A stretch of 64,000 nucleotides of DNA from Nocardia anaemiae NBRC 100462 (GTDB lineage: Bacteria; Actinomycetota; Actinomycetes; Mycobacteriales; Mycobacteriaceae): positions 1 through 64,000 of the forward strand of contig NZ_BDAZ01000053.1 in NCBI RefSeq assembly GCF_001612725.1, given 5' to 3'. Position numbers and translations under genes: made by a program. The notes under the pieces are model-generated. The model was given only the letters and a program-made list of their open reading frames with translations. It had not been told where the DNA came from and made no database searches. This document shows, one piece after another, positions 17,402 through 39,066 of this stretch; positions within the stretch are counted from its first letter, which is position 1, and the number at the start of each line of letters is the position of its first letter.

Positions 17402-18760
17402 TCAGTCTGTGAGGGCGGCAGCGAGTTCTCGGCACGATTCGCGCAGGATCTCGCAGTAGTCGTCCAAGTCGGGGACTATCTCGGGATCGCATGCCACGGA
17501 TACGGTGAAGGTGTCGCCCGCGCCGACGAACGAATGCGCCAATCCGATTTCCGGATACACCGGCGGCAGCATGCCCGCGAAGCGAAACGGCTTGCCCGAC
17601 AGTGACCATTCGGTGGTCGGCTCGCATCGGATGCTGGTCAGGATGGTGTGTGCGTACGCAGGGGCGTCCGGGTCAGCGGGCGCGAGCGTACCGAATCGCG
17701 TTCGATAGGTGCGGCTGGGCAACAGGTCGATAAGTGCGAGCCGATTGAGTTCCCGGCGCGCCGACGGCGAATGGCGGCGCACCCGGAGTGTGGCGTCGAC
17801 CGCCCGCGCCCGAGCGACGAGATCGGGTTCCGCCGCGGCCAGCGCGACCGCATCGGCGCCGACATGATTGACCCCCATGACCGGTGCGTCGGGCACCGCG
17901 ACGGTCACCAGTACCGCGAGATCGTCGGGACACGACCCGTCCCGCTTTTCGAGATAGCGCTGCATGGCGCGAGATATCGCCGTCAACCCGACGGCCGTCA
18001 CCGTGATCCCCGGCGCACGGACGACGCTCAGTTCCAATGGAATCGTCCGCATGGCGCGCCCCGGCCCGATCCGGCGGTTCAGCACGGTCGCGGTGACCGG
18101 TGGCGTGTTCGGCCCGCCCTCGTCGTTTTCCCGGGCGATCCGGCGCATCTCACGCCGGACGCGCACATTGAAACGCAAGGCCTGCAACGGCCAGCGCAGC
18201 GCACCGACCACGGCGCCGAGCGCCGGGCGCGGACGGCGCGTGGCCGGACCCTGTCCGTCGATCCGCAACGGCGCCGAGGCGAACAGCGCCTCCGATAGCG
18301 AGGTCATCGCCGGACCCGCGATCAGCGCATGACTGACGTGGATCAGCACGACGGTGCCCACACCGCTGAGCGTCGCGATACCGGTGACGTTCGGAAATAC
18401 GTGGAGCTGCCAGGCACTGACCCGAGCGTCCAGCGGTTGCTCGAGAATGCGCCCCATCTCGTCCTGGCACTGCGCCCAATCCAATTGCGCCGCAGCATGA
18501 GTGAGAATGTGGGCGTCGATCGGACTCTCGTCGGCCACCCAGAACGGATGCCCGAGCCCGCCGGGCACCTCCCGGACCCGACGGCGCAGCGGTTCGAGCA
18601 GTTCGGCCCGCGCACCGAAGTGGTCGGCGATATCGGCAGCGGTCAGCGGCGCATCGCCGTTGTCGAATACCCACCACATCGGCCAGTCGGTAACCCGACC
18701 CGAGCGGGCCAAGTAGTAGTAGGCGGCGTCATTGGCCACCATCTGTGCTTCGTACATCAT
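17402..18760 (-). CDS. WS/DGAT-like acyltransferase with altered HHxxxDG motif
   Basis: 452 aa, the usual length of wax ester synthase/diacylglycerol acyltransferases. It has the family layout: condensation-domain-like N-half and a C-half with 'VMGVNHVGADAVAL'. WS/DGAT enzymes move acyl groups from CoA to alcohols using HHxxxDG. Here the motif reads 'VSHALIAG': the second His remains, the first is Ser and the Asp is Ala. Activity is therefore uncertain, and it may act on a different acceptor or be non-catalytic. It is on the NRPS strand, 262 bp beyond the aldo/keto reductase, and could acylate the peptide or its terminal alcohol, which is inferred. Confidence 0.75.
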   Translation of the reverse strand: MMYEAQMVANDAAYYYLARSGRVTDWPMWWVFDNGDAPLTAADIADHFGARAELLEPLRRRVREVPGGLGHPFWVADESPIDAHILTHAAAQLDWAQCQDEMGRILEQPLDARVSAWQLHVFPNVTGIATLSGVGTVVLIHVSHALIAGPAMTSLSEALFASAPLRIDGQGPATRRPRPALGAVVGALRWPLQALRFNVRVRREMRRIARENDEGGPNTPPVTATVLNRRIGPGRAMRTIPLELSVVRAPGITVTAVGLTAISRAMQRYLEKRDGSCPDDLAVLVTVAVPDAPVMGVNHVGADAVALAAAEPDLVARARAVDATLRVRRHSPSARRELNRLALIDLLPSRTYRTRFGTLAPADPDAPAYAHTILTSIRCEPTTEWSLSGKPFRFAGMLPPVYPEIGLAHSFVGAGDTFTVSVACDPEIVPDLDDYCEILRESCRELAAALTD

Positions 18761-18853
18761 GCTGCTCTCGTCGATCCGATTGCTGCACTATGCCATCCGT
18801 CCCGGGCCAGCACGTCTGCCGGAACCGCATCAGGTTCGGGCGACCGATCTTCC

Positions 18854-18880
18854 GGGTCCCGGCTTTATCCCCGGGCACCC
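18854..18880 (-). terminator. possible terminator of the NRPS-reductase transcript
   Basis: GGGTCCCGG pairs with CCGGGCACCC (one bulge) about 140 nt beyond the aldo/keto reductase stop. If used, the WS/DGAT gene has its own promoter. Confidence 0.4.
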
Positions 18881-19022
18881 ACCGCTTCCTCTGGTGCCGT
18901 GTCCAGATAGCTTCTGCCGTATCGCTGCCCGGCCGCGAAGTTCCGTCGAAAGTAGTCGAATGGTCGCCCACATAGAATTCGACCGCCCTATCACTACGCT
19001 CGGCGAGCTGCCGGAGGCGGCA

Positions 19023-19952
19023 CTAACCGCGCGACACTTTCGGCAGGAGTGACCGCCAACCACGGGCACCACCCGATGCGGGGGTGCTCACGGCGGACAG
19101 TGCGGCGAATTCGTCGTCGGTGAGTGTGATGGTGGCGGCGGCGGTGTTCTCCTCGAGATGCGCCACGCTGGAGGTCCCGGGAATGGGCAGGATGACCGGC
19201 GAGCGGCGCAGTAGCCAGGCGAGCGCGAGCTGGGACGGACTGGCATCGTCGCGCGTGAGGGAATCCAGTGGACCGCCCGGACGCGCGAGATCGCCGGTGG
19301 CCATGGGGAACCACGGGATGAAGGCGATGTTGTTCGCCTCGGCGTAGTCGAGCACGTCCTCCGCGCTGCGGTTGGCGAGGTTGTACTGGTTCTGCACCGA
19401 GACGATATCGGCGATCTTGCGGGCCTTGTCGAGCTGAGCGACACTCACCTCGGACAGGCCGATATGCCGGATCTTGCCCTCTTGCTGCAGCGACACCAGC
19501 TCACCGAGCTGGTCGGCGAGCGGCACCTGCGGGTCGATCCGGTGCAGCTGAAACAGATCGATGCGCTCGACGCCCAAGTGGCGCAGGCTCAATTCCAGCT
19601 GTTGACGCAGATATTCGGGGCGCCCGATCGGCACCCACTCACCGGGACGGGGCCGGGCCAGCCCGGCTTTGGTCGCGATGACCAGGTCGTCCGGATACGG
19701 GTGCAGTGCCCGGCGGATGAGCGTCTCGCTGACGAAGGGCCCGTAGGAATCCGCGGTATCGATGAGGGTGATACCGAGCTCGACGGCACGACGCAGCACC
19801 CGCACGGCCTCGTCCGGGTCCTTCGGGTCGCCCCATACACCGTCACCGGTCAGCTGCATTGCGCCGTAGCCCAGGCGCGTGACCGGTAGGTCACCCCCCA
19901 GGGCGAAGGTACCCGAGGCGGTCGCGGGACGGGACTGGGCTTCGGCGGACAT
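19023..19952 (-). CDS. aldo/keto reductase
   Basis: 309 aa from ATG 19952 (GAGG just upstream); the frame extends into the NRPS gene but that part is a shadow. The AKR tetrad is visible: Asp in 'IDTADSYG' with its Tyr, Lys in 'VIATKAGL' and His in 'LFQLHRID'. It uses NADPH to reduce aldehydes or ketones. The start is only 10 bp after the NRPS stop, so the two are co-transcribed. Because the NRPS ends in a reductase domain, this enzyme is well placed to reduce the released peptide aldehyde to an alcohol or to protect against it. That role is inferred from context. Confidence 0.88.
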   Translation of the reverse strand: MSAEAQSRPATASGTFALGGDLPVTRLGYGAMQLTGDGVWGDPKDPDEAVRVLRRAVELGITLIDTADSYGPFVSETLIRRALHPYPDDLVIATKAGLARPRPGEWVPIGRPEYLRQQLELSLRHLGVERIDLFQLHRIDPQVPLADQLGELVSLQQEGKIRHIGLSEVSVAQLDKARKIADIVSVQNQYNLANRSAEDVLDYAEANNIAFIPWFPMATGDLARPGGPLDSLTRDDASPSQLALAWLLRRSPVILPIPGTSSVAHLEENTAAATITLTDDEFAALSAVSTPASGGARGWRSLLPKVSRG

Positions 19953-19962
19953 ACGTTCCTCT

Positions 19963-34053
<14,091 letters not shown>

Positions 34054-34539
34054 CTATTGCGCGCCTAAAGACCGCACCCGCATAATGGAACGCACGTACT
34101 TCACTAACGGACGGCTTACCGCCGCAAGCCAAGCGTTCGAGTTTACAAGAGCGAACTTGTCGCATATCCCCAAGCGCGGGAATCTGTTACGACACTCGCT
34201 CGAAGAAACGCGATCGGCTTCACGCCGCGGCCCGTAACAGCCTAGGTGAACCTCGGCCCCGACGTTCCCACCCTCGGCCGCGACCCCCGAATCAGTACGC
34301 TCTCGCTATCACGGCAATGCCGCATAATCCGTCGCGCGCCCTGCCTCCGACTGAATCTCCGCGGTCCATCGACACCCGCTGACAACGGCATTCGCACCGT
34401 CGGGGCAGATAACCAGCCACTCATGGCTGGCCAATCATCGGGTGGCTCCAGGCCGGTCGCGACCGGCGAACGTGATTTCCACGACATTTTCACGGAATCG
34501 GGTCCGACGCCCGAACTAGCGTGACTGCAATCACAGCGA
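34054..34539. other. upstream region of the NRPS gene
   Basis: 486 bases between the PIG-L stop and the NRPS start, with no convincing gene. It contains CCAGCCA-CTCA-TGGCTGG (34413-34430) and a perfect 16-bp palindrome GCCGGTCGCGACCGGC (34452-34467), either of which could terminate the PIG-L transcript or bind a regulator. The NRPS promoter should lie between about 34060 and 34250. Confidence 0.55.
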
Positions 34540-35253
34540 TCAGCCGAAGTAGTAGAGCTCGAAGCCGACCGCGCGCGCGGCGGGGAATCCCGGCTTCGGG
34601 GCGGTCGCCATATCGATGACCGCGCGCACCTGATCCGCGACCGGCTCAGGGCTGAGCACCTCGAGGTAGCGGCGGTGCTCGGCCAGCGAGGCGGCGGCTT
34701 GCTCGATGGTGTCGGTGACATCGACGGCGTGGGTGGCACTCGGCCCGACCACCGCGGCCAACCGGGGCGACCACGGGGCGTCGGTCAGATCCGGAAATAT
34801 CCACTCGTTGCCCGCATCGGATATGGCATCGAGGGCGGCGCGGCCGACCGCGCGATGGTCGGCGCTGTTGGCGTAGCCGGGAGCCCAGGTGTCACCGAAA
34901 TTGAACAGCAGCACGAATTCCGGACGATGACGGCGAATCGCGGCGGCCAGGTCACGACGCAACGCCAGGGTTTCCTCGACGCGGCCGTCCGGATAGCCGA
35001 GGAATTCCACCTCGCGCACCCCGACCACCTTGGCGGCGGCGAGCTCTTCGGCCTCACGCAGCGGTCCGGCCTCGGCGGGCGGCATGCCCGCGATCCCGGC
35101 CTCGCCGGAGGTCACCAGGACGTAGCGAATGTCCTTGCCCTGTCCCGTCCACCGCGCCACCGCGGCGGCCGCACCGTATTCGATATCGTCCGGATGCGCC
35201 ACGATGACGAGACCGCGCTGCCAATCCTCGGGAACCTGCTCCACACGGGTCAT
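34540..35253 (-). CDS. PIG-L/LmbE-family deacetylase
   Basis: 237 aa. The zinc site of the family is present: 'AHPDDIEYG' near the N-terminus and 'NSADHRAVG' at about 125. Such enzymes remove N-acetyl groups from sugar conjugates (mycothiol and bacillithiol pathways, antibiotic glycoconjugates). There is no signal peptide, so it is cytosolic. It lies on the same strand upstream of the NRPS but 486 bp away, with palindromes between, so co-transcription is uncertain. It could be a tailoring or detoxification enzyme of the peptide locus or a mycothiol-conjugate amidase. Confidence 0.85.
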   Translation of the reverse strand: MTRVEQVPEDWQRGLVIVAHPDDIEYGAAAAVARWTGQGKDIRYVLVTSGEAGIAGMPPAEAGPLREAEELAAAKVVGVREVEFLGYPDGRVEETLALRRDLAAAIRRHRPEFVLLFNFGDTWAPGYANSADHRAVGRAALDAISDAGNEWIFPDLTDAPWSPRLAAVVGPSATHAVDVTDTIEQAAASLAEHRRYLEVLSPEPVADQVRAVIDMATAPKPGFPAARAVGFELYYFG

Positions 35254-35353
35254 TCAAGCAGATGCCGCGAACGCGGATGGGCCGCGCGCTATCCGCACGG
35301 CCCACCTCTGGAAACCGCAACGCCCGAGTCCCGGCGGGCCCCGCGGCTGGACG

Positions 35354-35527
35354 CTACAGCTTGCTCACCGTCGAGTTGTCCGAACCCGCGACCGCCTTGT
35401 ACAGCAGGTATAGCCCGAAGACGACCGCGCTGATCACCAGAATCGGAAACAGCCCCTTGATCAACGCACCGATGATGGCGAGCGCGATCCAGACGACCGC
35501 TACGACACCGATGATTTTCCACAACAT
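35354..35527 (-). CDS. small membrane protein (57 aa)
   Basis: Start chosen at ATG 35527 because GGAGG lies five bases upstream (the longer frame has no site). The 57 residues form two closely spaced hydrophobic helices ('IIGVVAVVWIALAIIGALI' and 'ILVISAVVFGLYLLY') and a short polar tail. Similar tiny proteins are common in Nocardia and Mycobacterium but their function is not known to me. It is 100 bp upstream of the PIG-L gene on the same strand. Confidence 0.7.
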   Translation of the reverse strand: MLWKIIGVVAVVWIALAIIGALIKGLFPILVISAVVFGLYLLYKAVAGSDNSTVSKL

Positions 35528-35806
35528 GCCAGCCTCCAGAAGCTCTCGGGCGAACCGCCATCCGACGATCCGACTCCTCAATGCTGGCAGCTGGATATGG
35601 ATAAATCACCAGCTCAGCACCGATATCCGGGTGAAGATCAGGGTTCACCCTGACCTCGCGTCAGCACTGCGCCCCATCCGCCCAGTACGCCGTCGATCTC
35701 CGAATTCGATAGTGCGACAGCGGGAAACGTCGAAGTTGTCGCGGTGGCGCACCTGCGACACTATTGGCTGTCCGATTGTATGTATTCCGAACTTAAGGGG
35801 TCACCC

Positions 35807-36922
35807 ATGACCAGGTACGCACACTATGTCGGCAGTCTTCCAGCGGACCTGATGACGAACGATCGCGCTGTGCTGCAATGGTTCGCCGACCGCACCGAGG
35901 GCTGGCCGGTCACCGCGCTACCCTGCGATCTCGACCCCGACTGGATCATGGATTATCTGCGGACCCGCAAGCAGCATTCCGATGTCTTCGAGATCGTCGA
36001 GGACGGCGGATACGCCGACTACAGCGACTTCCCCAGCTACGGGCTGCGATCCGGGCGCAAGCTCGAAGTGCGGCAGGTGTCGATGGACCGCGTCGAACGC
36101 ATCGGTGAAGTGGTGGCAGCGTTCGAGTCGTTACAGCGCGAACGGCCCCAGCTGGCCGAGACGAAGGTCCAGATAAGCCTGCCGAATCCACTGGATCTGG
36201 CGATGTTCGTATTCGCGGGCGCGGCGGTATCCGGCGGGCTGCCGATCGGAAAGGCATTGCGGCACTTCGATCTTGCCGTCGCCGCGCTGCGGCAGCTGCC
36301 GGTGTTTACCGAAGCGGTGGTGCAGGAGGTATCCGAGGTGATCGCTCGTCACGGCGATCGCGTCGTCTGGCAGTTGGAGTCGCCCTTCGCGCTGTTGAGC
36401 ATGGTCAAAGCGACACAACTTCGTTCGCGGTGGGCGTTGGCCCCGCTGGTCGCCCGCCAGCTCGCCGGTGTGCTCGGGCGGCTGCACGAGATCGGCGCGG
36501 AAACCATTGTGCACCTGTGCTATGGCGACTATCAGCACAAGAGCCTGCTCGACCCGCGCAGTCTGGCTCCCGCGGTGACACTGCTCAATCGCACTGCGCG
36601 ACTGCTGGATCGACAAGGCGTGCCACTGCCTCCGGTCCATGTTCCGTGTGCGTACGGCGCCGAGCCCGCACCATTGGAACCTCGCTTCTACGCTCCCCTG
36701 CGATCCCTGGCCACCGACTGGCGGGTGATCGCCGGGGTGGTTTCCACCGAGTCCGTCGAGAACAGCGACCGAGCGCGCGCGCTTTTCGAGGAGGCATTGG
36801 GTCGCAATGCCTTCGGTGTCGCCACCGCGTGCGGACTCGGACGATGCACCCCCGAGGTCGCCCGCCACGCCGCGGAAGCCACGGTCGCGGTAGCAGGGTC
36901 AGTCGAGCAGACACCCGAATAG
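35807..36922 (+). CDS. MetE-like (cobalamin-independent methionine synthase C-terminal-type) protein
   Basis: 371 aa from ATG 35807 with AAGGGG upstream. The fold resembles the C-terminal catalytic barrel of MetE. The start reads 'YVGSLPADL', a His-x-Cys zinc pair is seen in 'IVHLCYGDY', and the late Cys lies in 'ACGLGR'. The N-terminal MetE half is absent. The expected glutamate ligand is not obvious. Stand-alone MetE-barrel proteins can be methyltransferases with other donors or acceptors. It ends in its own terminator, so it is transcribed apart from the halogenase operon, but it is the nearest methyl-transfer candidate for either natural-product locus. Confidence 0.65.
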   Translation: MTRYAHYVGSLPADLMTNDRAVLQWFADRTEGWPVTALPCDLDPDWIMDYLRTRKQHSDVFEIVEDGGYADYSDFPSYGLRSGRKLEVRQVSMDRVERIGEVVAAFESLQRERPQLAETKVQISLPNPLDLAMFVFAGAAVSGGLPIGKALRHFDLAVAALRQLPVFTEAVVQEVSEVIARHGDRVVWQLESPFALLSMVKATQLRSRWALAPLVARQLAGVLGRLHEIGAETIVHLCYGDYQHKSLLDPRSLAPAVTLLNRTARLLDRQGVPLPPVHVPCAYGAEPAPLEPRFYAPLRSLATDWRVIAGVVSTESVENSDRARALFEEALGRNAFGVATACGLGRCTPEVARHAAEATVAVAGSVEQTPE

Positions 36923-36938
36923 TCGTCGCCATCAGATA

Positions 36939-36972
36939 AACGCGGGTGCCCTTGACAGTTCGCACCCGCGTT
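36939..36972 (+). terminator. terminator after the MetE-like gene
   Basis: Perfect 11-bp stem AACGCGGGTGC / GCACCCGCGTT with a 12-nt loop, 16 nt after the stop codon. Confidence 0.8.
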
Positions 36973-37370
36973 GCTGGCGTCTGCCTGGGCAAATCACTTC
37001 CACCGCAGCGGAATCCGCGTGTCGACCGCGCCGCACCGGTCGCCAATCGCAGAAGTCAACTTTGCGAACGCCTCGCGCGGACCTGGTTTGGGCTTTACCC
37101 TGAATTTGCCGGAAAGCAGGGGGTGATGCCAAACGACACCGAACAGCCTTGCCTGTCACGCCCAGGCGATTCCCACCGATCGCGGCGCACGATCTCGACA
37201 AAAAGCGCTGCGCTGATATGCATTCGCGGACACCGCGCCGCCGCATCCGACACCCGCCCAGGCGTGCTTTGTAAAGGGCGAGTCGGCGATAAGGTCCGAT
37301 TCGCGGTAGTGGCTACCCTTCAGGCACCGGTTACCACCGATTGCCTGGATCTCCAAATCCGCTCCGGTGA
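36973..37370. other. intergenic stretch before the halogenase promoter
   Basis: About 400 bases. Short open frames exist on both strands but none has a ribosome site or a recognisable domain. I see nothing definite here. Confidence 0.5.
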
Positions 37371-37440
37371 TTGATGATTCGATAGTTGCCGCTACAATCT
37401 GACGAGGGCGTCGCCACGGATGGCTAACTGACGGCGACGC
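37371..37440 (+). promoter_or_regulatory. sigma-70-like promoter plus inverted repeat of the halogenase operon
   Basis: TTGATG (37371-37376), 16 bp, TACAAT (37393-37398) form a good promoter. The expected start of transcription falls at the edge of an inverted repeat GCGTCGCC-17 nt-GGCGACGC (37408-37440), which could be an operator or a 5' leader hairpin. The leader to ATG 37539 is about 135 nt. Confidence 0.55.
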
Positions 37441-37538
37441 TCGGTCCGGGTTGATCCACCACCGTGGGACCGGAGTTGGTTCGGTTGCCGATGCGGACGC
37501 ACAGTCCGCGTTGGTGCCGCTGTTCCAAGGAGTGTGCT

Positions 37539-39026
37539 ATGGCGAACGATCCGCATGTCCTCGTTGTCGGTGGCGGCCCAGCGGGGTCGACAACCGCGGC
37601 TCTACTGGCTCGATCAGGAATACGGGTGACGCTTCTTGAACGAGATACGTTCCCGCGGTATCACATCGGTGAGTCGATGCTCGCATCGTGCCTGTCGACG
37701 CTGCGTCTTTCCGGCGCGTTCGACAAGGTCGCGGCGCACGGCTTCCAAATCAAGCGGGGCGGCTATTTCCAGTGGCAGAACGATAACTGGCTGTTGGACT
37801 GGTCCCAGCTCGTCGATGCCGAAGCCTGGTCATACCAGGTCGAGCGAGACGCCTTCGACGACATTCTGCTGCGCAACGCGGCCGAACAGGGCGCGCAGGT
37901 GATCGAGAACGCCAATGTCGAGAACGTGATTTTCGATGGTGACCGCCCGGTAGCCGTGGAATGGACCGGCCCCGGTGACAACCGCACTCGGACTACCGAA
38001 TTCGACTTTCTGGTCGACGCGTCGGGACGGTACGGCCTGCTGGCCAAGCGGCGCTTCAACATGCGTCGCCAGCATCCGGCCTTCCGCAATGTCGCGGTCT
38101 GGTCGTACTGGGAGGGCGCGCGCCTGCACCCGGACAGCCCGGAGGGCGCGATCAATGTCGTGTCCACCCCCGAGGGCGGCTGGTTCTGGCATATCCCCCT
38201 GTCCAACGGCCGATTCAGCGTCGGCTATGTGGTTTCCGCCCGCAAGGCGGGCGAGCGACTACGCGAGCAGGGTCGAGACGCTTACTACCTCAACACGATT
38301 CGCGACAGCAAGGCCATGAGCGCACTGCTCGAAGGCGCAACGCAGGTCGCCGAGGTCAAGGCCGAACAGGACTACTCCTATGTGTCGGACCGGTTCAGCG
38401 GTCCGGGCTATGCCCTGGTCGGCGACTCGGCCGCCTTCCTCGATCCGCTGCTGTCCACCGGCGTGCATCTGGCCACCTATGGCGGGCTCGTCGCCGCCGC
38501 CGCGATCGCGACCGCCCTGCGTGGCGAAATGAGCGAGACCGATGCGATGGCCTTCTACGAGCACACTGCCCGACGGGCCTACTCACGTTTCCTCGTGCTG
38601 GTCTCGCGTATGTACGAACAGTACATAGGCTCCGACGAATACTTCGCGCACGCGGACAAGCTCACGGAGGCGCACGAGGGCGACACTCCAGAGGTGTCGT
38701 TCACCCGAATCATGGCCGGGCTCACCGATGTCGACGAGACCTCGGGAGAGCAGGGACGCACACCGACCGACACCATTGCCTCCGCGCTCACCGAGACCGA
38801 AAAGCTGCACGCGGACTCGGCCAACCTCGAGTACATGGGTCATCTGGATATGTCGGTCGTCTGGGACCACTGGCGTGACCCGCTGGCGGATACGGTGCTC
38901 GACAATGTGCGAATCACCACCGAACCGGTACTCGGCCTGACCACGCGGCCCCGCGACGCCGCCGAGATCGAGGCCATAGCACGTCCGGTGCTCCCACCGA
39001 AGGTGGCCGACGTCCCCGCGCTCTAG
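37539..39026 (+). CDS. flavin-dependent halogenase
   Basis: 495 aa from ATG 37539 with AAGGAG eight bases upstream. The FAD-binding GxGxxG reads 'VVGGGPAGST' (8-17). The halogenase signature WxWxIP is present as 'WFWHIP' (215-220), and a candidate active-site Lys (K72 in 'GFQIKRGG') is at the position used to form the chloramine. 'FPRYHIGES' groups it with halogenases that act on phenols, pyrroles or carrier-bound substrates rather than on tryptophan. It needs FADH2 from a separate reductase, not seen here. It is first in an operon with a chorismate lyase fusion 40 bp downstream, so a hydroxybenzoate-type substrate is likely by context. Confidence 0.85.
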   Translation: MANDPHVLVVGGGPAGSTTAALLARSGIRVTLLERDTFPRYHIGESMLASCLSTLRLSGAFDKVAAHGFQIKRGGYFQWQNDNWLLDWSQLVDAEAWSYQVERDAFDDILLRNAAEQGAQVIENANVENVIFDGDRPVAVEWTGPGDNRTRTTEFDFLVDASGRYGLLAKRRFNMRRQHPAFRNVAVWSYWEGARLHPDSPEGAINVVSTPEGGWFWHIPLSNGRFSVGYVVSARKAGERLREQGRDAYYLNTIRDSKAMSALLEGATQVAEVKAEQDYSYVSDRFSGPGYALVGDSAAFLDPLLSTGVHLATYGGLVAAAAIATALRGEMSETDAMAFYEHTARRAYSRFLVLVSRMYEQYIGSDEYFAHADKLTEAHEGDTPEVSFTRIMAGLTDVDETSGEQGRTPTDTIASALTETEKLHADSANLEYMGHLDMSVVWDHWRDPLADTVLDNVRITTEPVLGLTTRPRDAAEIEAIARPVLPPKVADVPAL

Positions 39027-39066
39027 TTCCGGCCTTCGTGAAAACCCCAGCGCGAAGTCGATCACT

